DNA of 64,000 nucleotides from NCBI GenBank assembly GCA_020635495.1, contig JACJZQ010000006.1:1-64000 (forward strand), in the 5' to 3' direction. Of this stretch, positions 18,087 through 26,549 are shown piece after piece. The stretch is from Flavobacteriales bacterium. GTDB lineage: Bacteria > Bacteroidota > Bacteroidia > UBA10329. The notes under the pieces were generated by a model, which was not told the DNA's origin, ran no database searches, and saw nothing but the letters and a program-made list of their open reading frames with translations. How positions within the stretch are numbered: the stretch's first letter is position 1; each line of letters opens with the position of its first letter. Both the position numbers and the translations under genes were made by a program.

Positions 18087-18998
18087 TTGAAAACCTGCAT
18101 CTTAGCTTTTGAATTCAATTACCTTCAATTGCCATCTTTCGCACATATCATCAACATTTTCTGTCCACCCCCGGATTCCGATCTGGTGTTGGCGCAAGAA
18201 GTGACGATTGAGAGTATGGTAAGAGCGAAGGAACAAGCAAGTTCAACCATTGAGGTTGATCTGCTTTCGTGTCAGACTGAAAAGGACCGACCGTTGATCC
18301 CTGAATCGTTCAGAGCGACTCAAGACCTGAATCGTTCCGTTCTTAATAAGGGCCTGTTCAAGAAGCAACTGGAACTTCCAATTCTGCGAGATATTCTAGA
18401 TCGACTTTACAACGAATCTGAAGCTGAATATTTGATTTTCACGAATGTGGACATTGGTCTTCAGCCCGATTTCTATCTGCAGGTGAAACAGTTTATTGAT
18501 GCTGGACATGATGCCTTCATGATCAACCGAAGACGCATTCCGGCCAGTTATGATTCGGTGCAACAACTGGATGAGATGTACAAGGAGAAAGGGCTCAAAC
18601 ATCCTGGTTTCGATTGCTTTGTTTTTCATCGCAATCTGTACAAGAAGTTTTCTTTGGCAGAGGTGGTTATTGGGGTCCCATTCATCGAAATAACCCTGTC
18701 TCAGAATCTCTTCTGTTTTGCTAAAAATCCGAAGGTTTATACAGATGAGCATCTCACATTCCATATTGGTCTGGAGATCTTCAAGAAGCGAGCACCGAAA
18801 GAGTTCTGGCTATACAACCAAAAGGAATTCTGGAAAGCCATGCAGAATATCTGGAACCATCTCGACTCCAGAAAATGGCCTCATGGAAACGAGTTTATTC
18901 TGATCCGATTGTTACGCTGGGGCTTGCATCCATGCTTCCCCATAAGGCTGGCATTAAAACTTGAACCGAGGCGATGGCTCAGACAAACTTCGGATTGA
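18087..18998 (+). CDS. Putative GT-A-fold glycosyltransferase-like protein
   Basis: The protein of up to 303 residues has a FAHIIN start, a SDLxxAQ segment and a YLIFTNVDIGL motif at about residue 136, which looks like the DxD-type metal site of nucleotide-diphospho-sugar transferases. It has no signal peptide or clear membrane helix. The frame opens with TTG at 18087, but the TTG at 18129 (LPSFAHIIN) fits family-like N-termini better and leaves room for a TAGCTTTTG promoter-like box at 18103. It faces away from the PhyH operon and converges with the GNAT gene, overlapping it by 20 bases. The sugar is unknown. Confidence 0.65.
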   Translation: MKTCILAFEFNYLQLPSFAHIINIFCPPPDSDLVLAQEVTIESMVRAKEQASSTIEVDLLSCQTEKDRPLIPESFRATQDLNRSVLNKGLFKKQLELPILRDILDRLYNESEAEYLIFTNVDIGLQPDFYLQVKQFIDAGHDAFMINRRRIPASYDSVQQLDEMYKEKGLKHPGFDCFVFHRNLYKKFSLAEVVIGVPFIEITLSQNLFCFAKNPKVYTDEHLTFHIGLEIFKKRAPKEFWLYNQKEFWKAMQNIWNHLDSRKWPHGNEFILIRLLRWGLHPCFPIRLALKLEPRRWLRQTSD

Positions 18999-19611
18999 AG
19001 TAGGATTCTTTTCTCAACCTATCAATCAAAGACTTTCCGAGTTTGTTCTGGTCATTTACTTGCACCACAACCGTCTCTGTACCGTACATTTTCTGAGCGT
19101 TCTTTCTGAGCTGTTCTGTCGCTCCCATAAAACCATCCGAATTGACGGTGTAGTATTGAAAACCTTCTGGCTGACCCGGTTCTAACTGATAACCCAACTT
19201 GCTATTGAAGGAGATCGCGTGCTGATTTCCGCTCCTGATCTTTGCCTTTAACCGCTTCAGTCCCAATGCAAGGAAAGCCATCTCCATCATGAAAAGAATG
19301 GCCAGAATGGACTGCGGCATGTCAAGGTAGCTTGGCTCTCCGATGAAAATTCCTGCTTCTCCGACCGTACATTCATCATCCAACTCTTTGATATGAATGA
19401 GTCCGATAGGATAATCGTGGGTTCGGATAACCCAATATAGATTCCGATTCTGATTCAATTGAGAAAACCATTTTTCCTGATCTTCTCTTGAAAGTAGATC
19501 TTTGAACTGCATGTTGCAACGCACAAACTCCTGATTACGCCACAGACGAACCATCTCCAAATGGTCTGAAGTCAAGGTTTCAAGCACGATTCCGTATCTG
19601 GAAAGCCGCAT
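18979..19611 (-). CDS. GNAT-family N-acyltransferase
   Basis: The 210-residue protein resembles RimJ/RimL-type acetyltransferases: an N-terminal LETLTSDHLEMVRLWRN, a central IGLIHIKELD...EAGIFIG segment and AKIRSGNQHAISFNSKLGY near residue 145, which matches the acetyl-CoA-binding and C-terminal GNAT motifs. Several GNAT enzymes of this type N-acylate amino sugars in surface glycan pathways. Its start shares one base with the stop of the GT2 gene (TAATG), so it is the last gene of the sulfotransferase-ACP-KAS III-GT2 operon. With an ACP in the operon, an acyl-ACP donor is possible. Confidence 0.8.
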   Translation of the reverse strand: MRLSRYGIVLETLTSDHLEMVRLWRNQEFVRCNMQFKDLLSREDQEKWFSQLNQNRNLYWVIRTHDYPIGLIHIKELDDECTVGEAGIFIGEPSYLDMPQSILAILFMMEMAFLALGLKRLKAKIRSGNQHAISFNSKLGYQLEPGQPEGFQYYTVNSDGFMGATEQLRKNAQKMYGTETVVVQVNDQNKLGKSLIDRLRKESYFNPKFV

Positions 19612-20531
19612 TAAAGAATTGTCTTTACCGAATAAACGGGGCGTTTTATCCTATCTGAATAAATTCTACTGATGTAAGCTCCCAACACACTTAAGCATAC
19701 CATAATAATTCCCGTTGCGAAGAAGATGGCTGTGATGATGGATGCGAAACCAGCTTCGGTACCGATGACCAATTTCTCATAAATAAAGTAGATGCCGAAG
19801 CCAAAACATACGGCCGCAATCAACAGTCCCACTATGCTCATCAGCCTCAGCGGAAAATCTGTGTAGAAGAAAATGAGTTTCAGTGCCAAAGCCGTCAGGC
19901 CAATGAATGAGTATCCTGACCTTCCTTCTCCTCGTAACTGATGGTCTACCTCAACTTTCTCCACTTCATCGGTGTACCAATGAATAACCTGATTCAGAAA
20001 GAGCTGATCGTGGCGTTGTTCATTCAATTTATTTTTCAACGAAGCCGAGATGTATCTGAATGATGAACCAACCTCTGCCCCATCAACCCAATTGAAAATG
20101 GACTTCAGCATCTTAGACCCGGTTCTTCTTAACCAAGGGCTTTTCTGTTTCGGTGTTACACCAAAAACAACCTCTGGAAGCTTTTCATCCACCCGCTTCA
20201 GAATCTTTTCTATCTCTTCTGGGGGCGTTTGAAGGTCATCATCAATGGTAATTATCGCCTTTCCTCTGGCATGCGAGATTCCGCAAACTGTGGCTGCGTT
20301 CTGTCCATAGTTTCTACCAAGTCTGATGAGAGTTACGTCTTCAGGATTCTGGGTTTTGATTGACTTCAGTTCGTTCCAACTTTCTATTGGGCCACCATCT
20401 TCAACGAATAGGATCTCGAAAGTCTTCCCACACTTTTTCAGCGTAGCAGTGGTCCGTTCGAACATTGGTTTAAGTGTATCAACAGAATTGAACACTGGAA
20501 TGACAACCGTTATGTCAACTTGCGCACTCAA
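19611..20531 (-). CDS. Family 2 glycosyltransferase, membrane-anchored (GtrB/DPM-like)
   Basis: The protein of about 306 residues begins DITVVIPVFNSVDTL, has the catalytic IDDDLQTP motif and ends in two hydrophobic helices, the layout of GtrB/ArnC-type enzymes that load a sugar onto polyprenyl phosphate at the inner leaflet. The open frame extends upstream inside the KAS III gene, but the TTG at 20531 overlaps the KAS III stop as TTGA and gives the normal family length, so it is chosen. Stop and next start overlap by one base. Product: probably a polyprenyl-phosphate sugar or another glycolipid. Confidence 0.88.
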   Translation of the reverse strand: MSAQVDITVVIPVFNSVDTLKPMFERTTATLKKCGKTFEILFVEDGGPIESWNELKSIKTQNPEDVTLIRLGRNYGQNAATVCGISHARGKAIITIDDDLQTPPEEIEKILKRVDEKLPEVVFGVTPKQKSPWLRRTGSKMLKSIFNWVDGAEVGSSFRYISASLKNKLNEQRHDQLFLNQVIHWYTDEVEKVEVDHQLRGEGRSGYSFIGLTALALKLIFFYTDFPLRLMSIVGLLIAAVCFGFGIYFIYEKLVIGTEAGFASIITAIFFATGIIMVCLSVLGAYISRIYSDRIKRPVYSVKTIL

Positions 20532-21583
20532 ACGAATATCAGTTCTGGGCAGACCACCTTGTTGGTTGTTAAAAGTACATTTCCCCAACTTAATCCTACA
20601 CCGAACCCACTGAGCAACAACCTCTGTTTGTTTGATTGCAATTGAGCGGCCATCTGGGTTACCATTGTCAGAGGTATGGTGGCGCAACTGGTGTTGCCAA
20701 AATCATGAAGTGAACTTGGTGTTTTCTCTTTGCCGAAACCCGTTTTTCTTCCAATGGCATCATTCAAAAATTGATTGGCCTGATGCAAAACAAGAAAATC
20801 GAGTTGGTCTGGCTGTATGTTCTGCGTTTCCATCAAGCCTTTGATTGTTGAGGCAACCTTCGATAATCCAAAGGTGAAAACTGCTTGACCGTTCATGGCC
20901 AACTGGCAAGCATTTCTTACGATTCCTTCAGATAGGCTTTTTGATTCCAAAGACTCTTTGGTTGAGGGGAATCGGAATCCCCCATGAGGCACATGAATGG
21001 CTTCAAAATCAGCCCCGATCGATCCCAAACGAAAGGTCATTTCCTCAGCAGATTCGTCCAGTTCGAACGCGGATGCTGAACCCGCATCGGCAAAAATGGG
21101 CCAAATGGAATTGTCCTGTTTGCTGACCATTTTGGTAATGGTATCTCCTACCAACAGCAGCGCTTTCCGAATCTGAAAGGTCTTCATCATCCCAGCAATG
21201 ACAGACATGCCGTAAACGTAGCCCGCACAACCTTGATTGATATCGAGGCTAAGTGCGTGGGTTGGCAAACCGAGTTTGTACTGTAATTGCGTTGCGGTTC
21301 CAGGAACAATGTGGTCCGGGGTTTGCGTTACGAAAACCAATAGACCAATGTCTTCCGCATTCCACTCAAGGTTTTCCAATAACTCTGTGGCAGCGGCTTG
21401 GCAAAGGTCAGCGGCCGTAACCCCATCTGGAGCAACATGCCTATATCGGATGCCAACGGTTTCAATAATGTCCTTCTTGGATTTAGGGTCCAAAGATTCA
21501 AGCTGGGCATTATCCACTCTGTTCTTTGGAACAGAAGCAGAAACACCACGAAGTGCTACTCCTGAAACCGACAGATCAGACAT
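20528..21583 (-). CDS. 3-oxoacyl-ACP synthase III (KAS III/FabH-like)
   Basis: The 351-residue protein has the complete KAS III triad: Cys119 in DINQGCAGY, His267 in VLHQANQFLND and Asn297 in HDFGNTSCATIP. These enzymes condense an acyl-CoA with malonyl-ACP or make related C-C or ester bonds. Its start overlaps the stop of a dedicated acyl carrier protein gene by 8 bases, and a glycosyltransferase and a GNAT enzyme follow, so a specialised role distinct from housekeeping FabH is likely. Similar KAS III-ACP pairs occur in surface-sugar and secondary-metabolite loci. The product is unknown. Confidence 0.87.
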   Translation of the reverse strand: MSDLSVSGVALRGVSASVPKNRVDNAQLESLDPKSKKDIIETVGIRYRHVAPDGVTAADLCQAAATELLENLEWNAEDIGLLVFVTQTPDHIVPGTATQLQYKLGLPTHALSLDINQGCAGYVYGMSVIAGMMKTFQIRKALLLVGDTITKMVSKQDNSIWPIFADAGSASAFELDESAEEMTFRLGSIGADFEAIHVPHGGFRFPSTKESLESKSLSEGIVRNACQLAMNGQAVFTFGLSKVASTIKGLMETQNIQPDQLDFLVLHQANQFLNDAIGRKTGFGKEKTPSSLHDFGNTSCATIPLTMVTQMAAQLQSNKQRLLLSGFGVGLSWGNVLLTTNKVVCPELIFV

Positions 21584-21815
21584 TTTGAGTCAATGAGATT
21601 GTGAGTTCGTAAAGATCTTTGAATGTCTGCGCCTTCCTGAACTCCTTTTCAGGTAGTGTAACCCCAAAATGCTCGTCAACCGCGGCAATTACCATCAACG
21701 CTTGCATAGAAGACCATTCCTCCAATTCTCGGAATCTGACGCCAGCTTCTACCTCCGCTTCTGCCGAAAAAGAATCGGACATCACATCCATGAAATCGCT
21801 GAGAGTTGGGTTCAT
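21576..21815 (-). CDS. Acyl carrier protein, atypical Ser motif
   Basis: The 79-residue protein has the size, acidity and helical layout of an ACP. The usual DSL phosphopantetheine site reads S-S-M: Ser36 in LEEWSSMQALMV aligns with the modified serine, but the preceding Asp is replaced by Ser. The rest, AAVDEHFGVTLPEKEF, is typical of stand-alone ACPs in polysaccharide or secondary-metabolite loci. It overlaps the KAS III gene by 8 bases and lies 40 bases after the sulfotransferase gene. It should carry the acyl chain used by KAS III or by the GNAT enzyme. Whether it is modified is unproven. Confidence 0.8.
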   Translation of the reverse strand: MNPTLSDFMDVMSDSFSAEAEVEAGVRFRELEEWSSMQALMVIAAVDEHFGVTLPEKEFRKAQTFKDLYELTISLTQNV

Positions 21816-21855
21816 GCGGTGGGGTTAAGGCTTACGAAAGTAGCGATAGCAAATT

Positions 21856-23088
21856 TCAATTTACTGAAATACCGAACCGAGCAATGTAGTCCTTGTAGCG
21901 TTGTCGGATCTCATCCGAGTCCAACCCATAATGACCGTCAGAATACTTGTGTTTTCCTCTGTTGTCTGGGCGGTCTCTATCCAAATAGGCCTGCATTTTG
22001 GCTTCATTTATCGGAGTCAGATCAAAGTATTCGGTTATTCGGTTTACCGCTGCAATAGGGTCTTCCAATAAGGTTTTGAAATTCACATCCAAGAAACGTT
22101 CTTCTCCCACTTGCTCTCTCACTTTGATACCACGTTCTATTCCGGTAATGAAACGCTCTTCGATATACGGACCCAATTCTTTTGGATTGAACTCACCATA
22201 AAGCAGCCGCCAGTTGAGCGAAGCTAAACTACAGTAACTCGGAATGCTTCTTCCCGGGTCTCGATGTGTCCACACGATACAGGCATCAGGAAAAACATCT
22301 AGCAACGCATCCAGATGCCAAAGATGGTCCGGGCATTTCAAAATCAGTTTCTTATCCGGAACGCGATCAACTATCACCTGCAGGTATTTCTTGTATTCCT
22401 CATAAACAGGTCTCATATCGTGCTTCGCCATGAACTTTCCGTATTCCGGCCATTTGTTGGTCATCTCCCAATTCTGAACGGAGAACTGAGGAATGAACAA
22501 TGACCAACATTCTTCCAGCGAATCATGCCTAACCTCATGAATGAACTTCATTTCCGGCACTACAAAATTGGCCACGGCCAAGTGAAATTTGGTCTTTCGA
22601 TGTCTGCGTCTGATATCTTTCTCAGGGTCATCAGAAACCGGAATCGGATTGGTCAGTTCCCAAAACTGAAGCGCACGTCTGTCTTCACTCAGATGAAGTA
22701 GATTCTGCAACAACGTGGTCCCAGTCCGCGGAAATCCGACAATAAAAACCGGTTTTTCAATCTTGACATCAGCAATCTCAGGATGTTTCTTGAAGTGATC
22801 GATCATCCTCAAACGGTTTGTGAGGCCCACCACGCCAAACCCGGTAGAGGATAGAATACCGAAATCGGTCATCGGTTCATTATCCACCGAACTTCGGAGC
22901 GCCTCCATACCTACCCGGTGCATTCCATTTCCAAGATCTGTAAGGCCTGTAACTCGTTTTGCCTTTTTCTCAATTGCATCGGGGTCAATTGCGCTAGGCG
23001 TAATACCTAAAGGTTGTAGCAGACCAATAAGCGCATTGAGTATGCGCATTGGCAGTTTGTACGAATTTTCTCTAGCCCTTTTTGCCAA
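21856..23088 (-). CDS. Sulfotransferase family protein
   Basis: The protein of about 410 residues has the 5'-phosphosulfate-binding loop of PAPS-dependent sulfotransferases, FIVGFPRTGTTLLQNLL at about residues 114-130, and a 3'-phosphate-binding region around WTHRDPGRSIPSYCS. The family moves sulfate from PAPS to hydroxyl groups of carbohydrates, lipids or small molecules. The start appears to be TTG at 23088; the frame remains open for 13 more codons upstream without an ATG, GTG or TTG. It is followed 40 bases later by the ACP gene, which suggests that the product of this operon may be sulfated. Confidence 0.82.
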   Translation of the reverse strand: MAKRARENSYKLPMRILNALIGLLQPLGITPSAIDPDAIEKKAKRVTGLTDLGNGMHRVGMEALRSSVDNEPMTDFGILSSTGFGVVGLTNRLRMIDHFKKHPEIADVKIEKPVFIVGFPRTGTTLLQNLLHLSEDRRALQFWELTNPIPVSDDPEKDIRRRHRKTKFHLAVANFVVPEMKFIHEVRHDSLEECWSLFIPQFSVQNWEMTNKWPEYGKFMAKHDMRPVYEEYKKYLQVIVDRVPDKKLILKCPDHLWHLDALLDVFPDACIVWTHRDPGRSIPSYCSLASLNWRLLYGEFNPKELGPYIEERFITGIERGIKVREQVGEERFLDVNFKTLLEDPIAAVNRITEYFDLTPINEAKMQAYLDRDRPDNRGKHKYSDGHYGLDSDEIRQRYKDYIARFGISVN

Positions 23089-23152
23089 ACCATCAACGTA
23101 TTTGAGCGCAAGGTATTGATTCCATATGGTTCAATTTTGAGGGTTGCGTCTG

Positions 23153-24856
23153 TTATTGCAGGCGAATAATTCTTCCTTCAAATGGCTTGAGTTCAGTTTT
23201 GGAAAAATCCATGTAGGTAGAGATGAGATTTTCTCCAGAAACACTTTCCACCTTTTGATTTCGCTTGCTGAAATTCATTAACACTAAAAGCTTCTGACCT
23301 TTCATTTCTCGTGAGAATGCGAAAATCTTTGCTGAACTGAATCCTTCATCAACAGTCAGGACTCCCATCTGCAAAACCTCATTTTCATTGCGCAGTCGAA
23401 TCATCTTTCGATAAAAATTCATGAGCGATTCTTCATCCTCTTCCTGAACCGAAACCGCCTTTTCTCTGAGATTTTCCGCAACGGGAAGCCATGGTTCACC
23501 TGATGTGAACCCCGCGTGTGCAGTTGTATCCCAAAGCATTGGCGTGCGGCATTCATCTCTATTGAGCGATTGCCCTGTCCAGTCGACCATGAATTGTGGA
23601 ATGGCCTTGTAGCGCTGCGCGAGTGGGTCTTTCCCTGTTTTCAACGGCAGTTTCGGTTTTTCAATTCCGAGTTCCTCACCGTAATACGTGAATGGAATTC
23701 CGCGCACGCTGAACTGAAAAAGCGCCAACAGTTTTGCTTTACGCACATCGTTACCCAATGGAGTTATGCTTCTTCTCCTATCGTGATTACTGAATACATA
23801 GGTCGGCACAAAGGGAGCTGGGAAATTCCCCTCAAAGTGCTCCACCATCTTGCGCCATTTCTTGGCTTTGAAAGGGGTAGAAAGTGTTTGAAAAAGGAAG
23901 ATGGTGTGCAGTCCGTCCTTATTCTCAAACGAGGTGAATTTTTTGATGGTTTCCACATCTCCAAACACCTCTCCTACCATGAAACGTTCAGGATTTTGAA
24001 ATGAATCGACAACCGCACGCAACTCTGTTGCAAATCGAAAACTCTCTTCCTGATTCACGTTGTACTTCATCTTTTGGAAGAATCCGTCTGGCGATTCTTC
24101 ACTTGGAACAATCTTCAAACTCGCTGGATTGTTGGTGAAAGCCGTATCCTCAAAAATGGAGTTGAAAATATCGAGGCGGAAGCCGTCAACGCCTTTGGAA
24201 AGCCAAAAGCGCGCAACGTCCAGCATCGCTTGTTTCACTTCGGGATTGCTGTAGTTCAGATCGGGCTGAAAATCCAGAAACGAAGCCCAATAGAACTGCT
24301 GCCGACCTTCATGCCAATGCCAACCGCTGCCACCAATAGTGGCTTTCCAATTGTTGGGCGGTTTACGACCATTCTTTCCTTTTCCGTCTTTCCACACATA
24401 CCAATCGGCCTTAGGATTATCCTTGCTAGAAGCAGATTCTTTGAACCAAGCATGCTCATCTGAGGTGTGATTCATGACCAGATCGAACACGATCTTCATA
24501 TCACGTTTATGAATCGCTTCAATCAGTTTTAAACAGGTTTGCTTATCGCCATATTCTGGTGCTATGCTTTGGTAATCGCTTATGTCATACCCGAAATCCC
24601 GCTGCGGACTTTTGAAAAATGGGGAAATCCATATGGTTTCGAACCCGAGCGCTTGGATGTGATCCAGTTTTTGGATGATGCCGTTCAGGTCTCCCAATCC
24701 ATCGCCATCGGTATCGTAAAAGGACCGTGGATAGATCTGGTAAACCGTTGTGGATTTCCACCAAAGTTCATCCTGAGCATTACTGCGCTGAGCTCCAGCA
24801 AGCACTGCTAAAAACAGTATGAACCGCCACCAATGTCCGAGTCTCATTGTGCGCAT
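23153..24856 (-). CDS. Secreted GH13 alpha-glucosidase/alpha-amylase family enzyme
   Basis: The enzyme of about 567 residues begins with a signal peptide (WWRFILFLAVLAG, cleaved near NAQ) and then WWKSTTVYQIYPRSF, the start of an oligo-1,6-glucosidase or alpha-glucosidase-type TIM barrel. Catalytic motifs are complete: DLVMNHTSDEHAW (region I), VDGFRLDIFN with the nucleophile Asp near residue 227, GEVFGD with the acid/base Glu near 295, and FSNHDRRR near 355. It should act in the periplasm on alpha-glucosidic oligosaccharides. ATG codons at 24886 and 24847 are alternative starts. A palindromic candidate operator lies just upstream at 24893-24907. Confidence 0.9.
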   Translation of the reverse strand: MRTMRLGHWWRFILFLAVLAGAQRSNAQDELWWKSTTVYQIYPRSFYDTDGDGLGDLNGIIQKLDHIQALGFETIWISPFFKSPQRDFGYDISDYQSIAPEYGDKQTCLKLIEAIHKRDMKIVFDLVMNHTSDEHAWFKESASSKDNPKADWYVWKDGKGKNGRKPPNNWKATIGGSGWHWHEGRQQFYWASFLDFQPDLNYSNPEVKQAMLDVARFWLSKGVDGFRLDIFNSIFEDTAFTNNPASLKIVPSEESPDGFFQKMKYNVNQEESFRFATELRAVVDSFQNPERFMVGEVFGDVETIKKFTSFENKDGLHTIFLFQTLSTPFKAKKWRKMVEHFEGNFPAPFVPTYVFSNHDRRRSITPLGNDVRKAKLLALFQFSVRGIPFTYYGEELGIEKPKLPLKTGKDPLAQRYKAIPQFMVDWTGQSLNRDECRTPMLWDTTAHAGFTSGEPWLPVAENLREKAVSVQEEDEESLMNFYRKMIRLRNENEVLQMGVLTVDEGFSSAKIFAFSREMKGQKLLVLMNFSKRNQKVESVSGENLISTYMDFSKTELKPFEGRIIRLQ

Positions 24857-24892
24857 AGTTGATTTTGAATCTTCGGTTTTGGTCATCTTAAA

Positions 24893-24907
24893 TACGTGAT
24901 TCACGTA
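24893..24907. promoter_or_regulatory. Palindromic candidate operator upstream of the GH13 gene
   Basis: A perfect 7+1+7 palindrome, TACGTGA-T-TCACGTA, with further partial symmetry in the AT-rich flanks, lies in the divergent intergenic stretch between the glucosidase gene and the small Cys-containing gene. Such odd-centred palindromes are typical regulator sites. No regulator gene is adjacent, so the binding protein is unknown. Confidence 0.4.
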
Positions 24908-24934
24908 ATTTAAATCTACATTCGTATTACTCTT

Positions 24935-25186
24935 ATGCCCGAAATGGAAGCGATAAAGTACAGAAGAAAAGAGAACCGATTGGAGTGGCACTTCAATGAA
25001 GCGTGCAGAAAATATCCTGAGCGTGATTTCATTGAATTGGAATCAGGACAATCTGTGCAGTCTACCATGATATGCCCAATTTGTAAGCGATTGCAAGCGG
25101 AGGAAACGCAAACCTTGGACACCAGACAACCAAAAGAGCAACTCGGGTTCTTTGATGCTTTGGTTGTTTCGGTTTTTGGAGGTTGA
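24935..25186 (+). CDS. Small hypothetical protein with a CxxC motif
   Basis: The 83-residue protein is highly charged in its first half (KYRRKENRLEWHF), has one CPIC motif at about residue 47 and a further Cys at about residue 24, and ends in a hydrophobic stretch (FFDALVVSVFGG). I do not recognise a family. A single CxxC plus one Cys is not enough to claim a zinc site. It diverges from the GH13 gene and converges on the GNAT-like gene with only 5 bases between stops, and the frame fills the gap exactly, which supports it as a real gene. Confidence 0.55.
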   Translation: MPEMEAIKYRRKENRLEWHFNEACRKYPERDFIELESGQSVQSTMICPICKRLQAEETQTLDTRQPKEQLGFFDALVVSVFGG

Positions 25187-25191
25187 TCAGA

Positions 25192-26433
25192 TCAACCAAT
25201 TATCGGGCACCGTTTGAACGGTTTTGACCTATCGAACAGATAACGGTATGTAACGTGCGTTTTGATGATGCTACCTCCCAATTGCTCACACACCTTCATC
25301 ATTTTGGGATTGAAATCTCCACACCAATTCATCTCAATGGTTTCGTAAGGACTCCAATCTATCTTAGACCAACTGACTATCATGGCCGTTTCCACGCCCT
25401 TGCCTTGCCATTCTGGCACAACTCCGAAAACCAACCCTAATATCTTGTTGCACGAACCCGTGTATTTGTGGTAAAGGAATTTGAGTTTGCCCAACGTGTC
25501 CATCTTTCCGTTTACGTGCTTGAAAAGCGTGTTCAACTCAGGAATTGAGATGAAGAAAGAGATCGGTTCGTCCTTATGGAATCCGAAATAGATCAACCTT
25601 TTATCGTAGATCGGCTTCAGTTTCTTGAACATTTTTTGGCATTGCTCCAACTTCATTGAAGGAACACCGGAATGACCGCCCCAAGCAGCGTTGTAAACTT
25701 TATGGAAGTACTCTGGTCCTTTATTGATCTCAGCACCTGACAACCATCTGAAGGTTATATCAGGATTATCTAGTGCTGCCTGTGCCTTTTTATAGAATGT
25801 CTCACTGAAATCGTTATTCCTAAGGTGCGCTTCTCTACCGTAGGTATACTGATTGAAATAGACCTTAAAGCCGTAATTCTCGTACAGATCCTTGTAATAA
25901 GGAGCGTTGTAAAACATGCCATAGTTCTGCTCTGTGAAACCATCAACAAGTACTCCCCAGAATTTGTCTCGCTCGCCAAAGTTCACGGGGCCATCCATGG
26001 CCTCCATGCCTCTCTCTGTCAACCAATGTTTAGCAGTGTCGAAAAGAAGATCGGCAGCATCCTGATCATTGATACAATCGAAAAAACCGCAACCTCCTGT
26101 CAACTGGTCATCCTTGGTGTAGGTTTTCCCGTTGACGAAGGCTGCAATTCTCCCTATAACAGTTCCGTCTTCCTCTCTCAACAACCACCTGGCCACCTCG
26201 CTCTTTTCTACCGCAAAAATCTTGTTCTTGCCGGGATCAAAGACATCATGAATGTCCTGTTCCAAAGAAGCGATGTAGTTAGGGTCTTCTTTATTCAGTT
26301 CGGTTGGAAACTTGACCCAGACGTTGGCCTGGTTCTGCGTTTCAACCAATTCTACTTTCAATGGACGTGCTGGGGTGGAGACATCTTCAAAATCTGAAGA
26401 CACTTCTACCATGGATGGTGGTACGATAAGCAT
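25192..26433 (-). CDS. GNAT-fold acyltransferase-like protein (YghO-like)
   Basis: The 413-residue protein resembles the large YghO-type GNAT proteins: an N-terminal region with VKFPTELNKEDPNY, a conserved AFVNGKTY...GGCGFFDCINDQDAADLLFDTA segment, GPVNFGERDKFWGVLVDGF and a C-terminal acetyl-CoA-binding-like GLVFGVVPEWQGKGVETAMI near residue 340. The acyl acceptor is not known for this family. It stands alone between the small CxxC gene and the AraC-type regulator gene, with a 116-base upstream gap containing a TTGACGT/ACGTCAA inverted repeat. Confidence 0.72.
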   Translation of the reverse strand: MLIVPPSMVEVSSDFEDVSTPARPLKVELVETQNQANVWVKFPTELNKEDPNYIASLEQDIHDVFDPGKNKIFAVEKSEVARWLLREEDGTVIGRIAAFVNGKTYTKDDQLTGGCGFFDCINDQDAADLLFDTAKHWLTERGMEAMDGPVNFGERDKFWGVLVDGFTEQNYGMFYNAPYYKDLYENYGFKVYFNQYTYGREAHLRNNDFSETFYKKAQAALDNPDITFRWLSGAEINKGPEYFHKVYNAAWGGHSGVPSMKLEQCQKMFKKLKPIYDKRLIYFGFHKDEPISFFISIPELNTLFKHVNGKMDTLGKLKFLYHKYTGSCNKILGLVFGVVPEWQGKGVETAMIVSWSKIDWSPYETIEMNWCGDFNPKMMKVCEQLGGSIIKTHVTYRYLFDRSKPFKRCPIIG

Positions 26434-26487
26434 AGCTCAATTTTGAGTATGCAAGTTCCCTTAGACTTTGTTGAAAGGCATTACCAC

Positions 26488-26508
26488 TTGACGTAGAATA
26501 GACGTCAA
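26488..26508. promoter_or_regulatory. Inverted repeat between the GNAT-like and AraC-type genes
   Basis: Arms TTGACGT (26488-26494) and ACGTCAA (26502-26508) are perfect inverted copies with a 7-base spacer, located 54 bases upstream of the GNAT-like gene start. It could be a regulator binding site or a weak hairpin after the AraC-type gene; no T-tract follows, so a terminator is less likely. Confidence 0.3.
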
Positions 26509-26549
26509 TTAACGACAAGAACTAACAATAGGTGTGAATAGATCTGAAA

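Noticed and set aside
20532..20687. Extension of the GT2 protein by 52 residues upstream
   Set aside because: It overlaps the KAS III gene and precedes the normal family start (DITVVIPVFN); TTGA coupling at 20531 explains the gene better.
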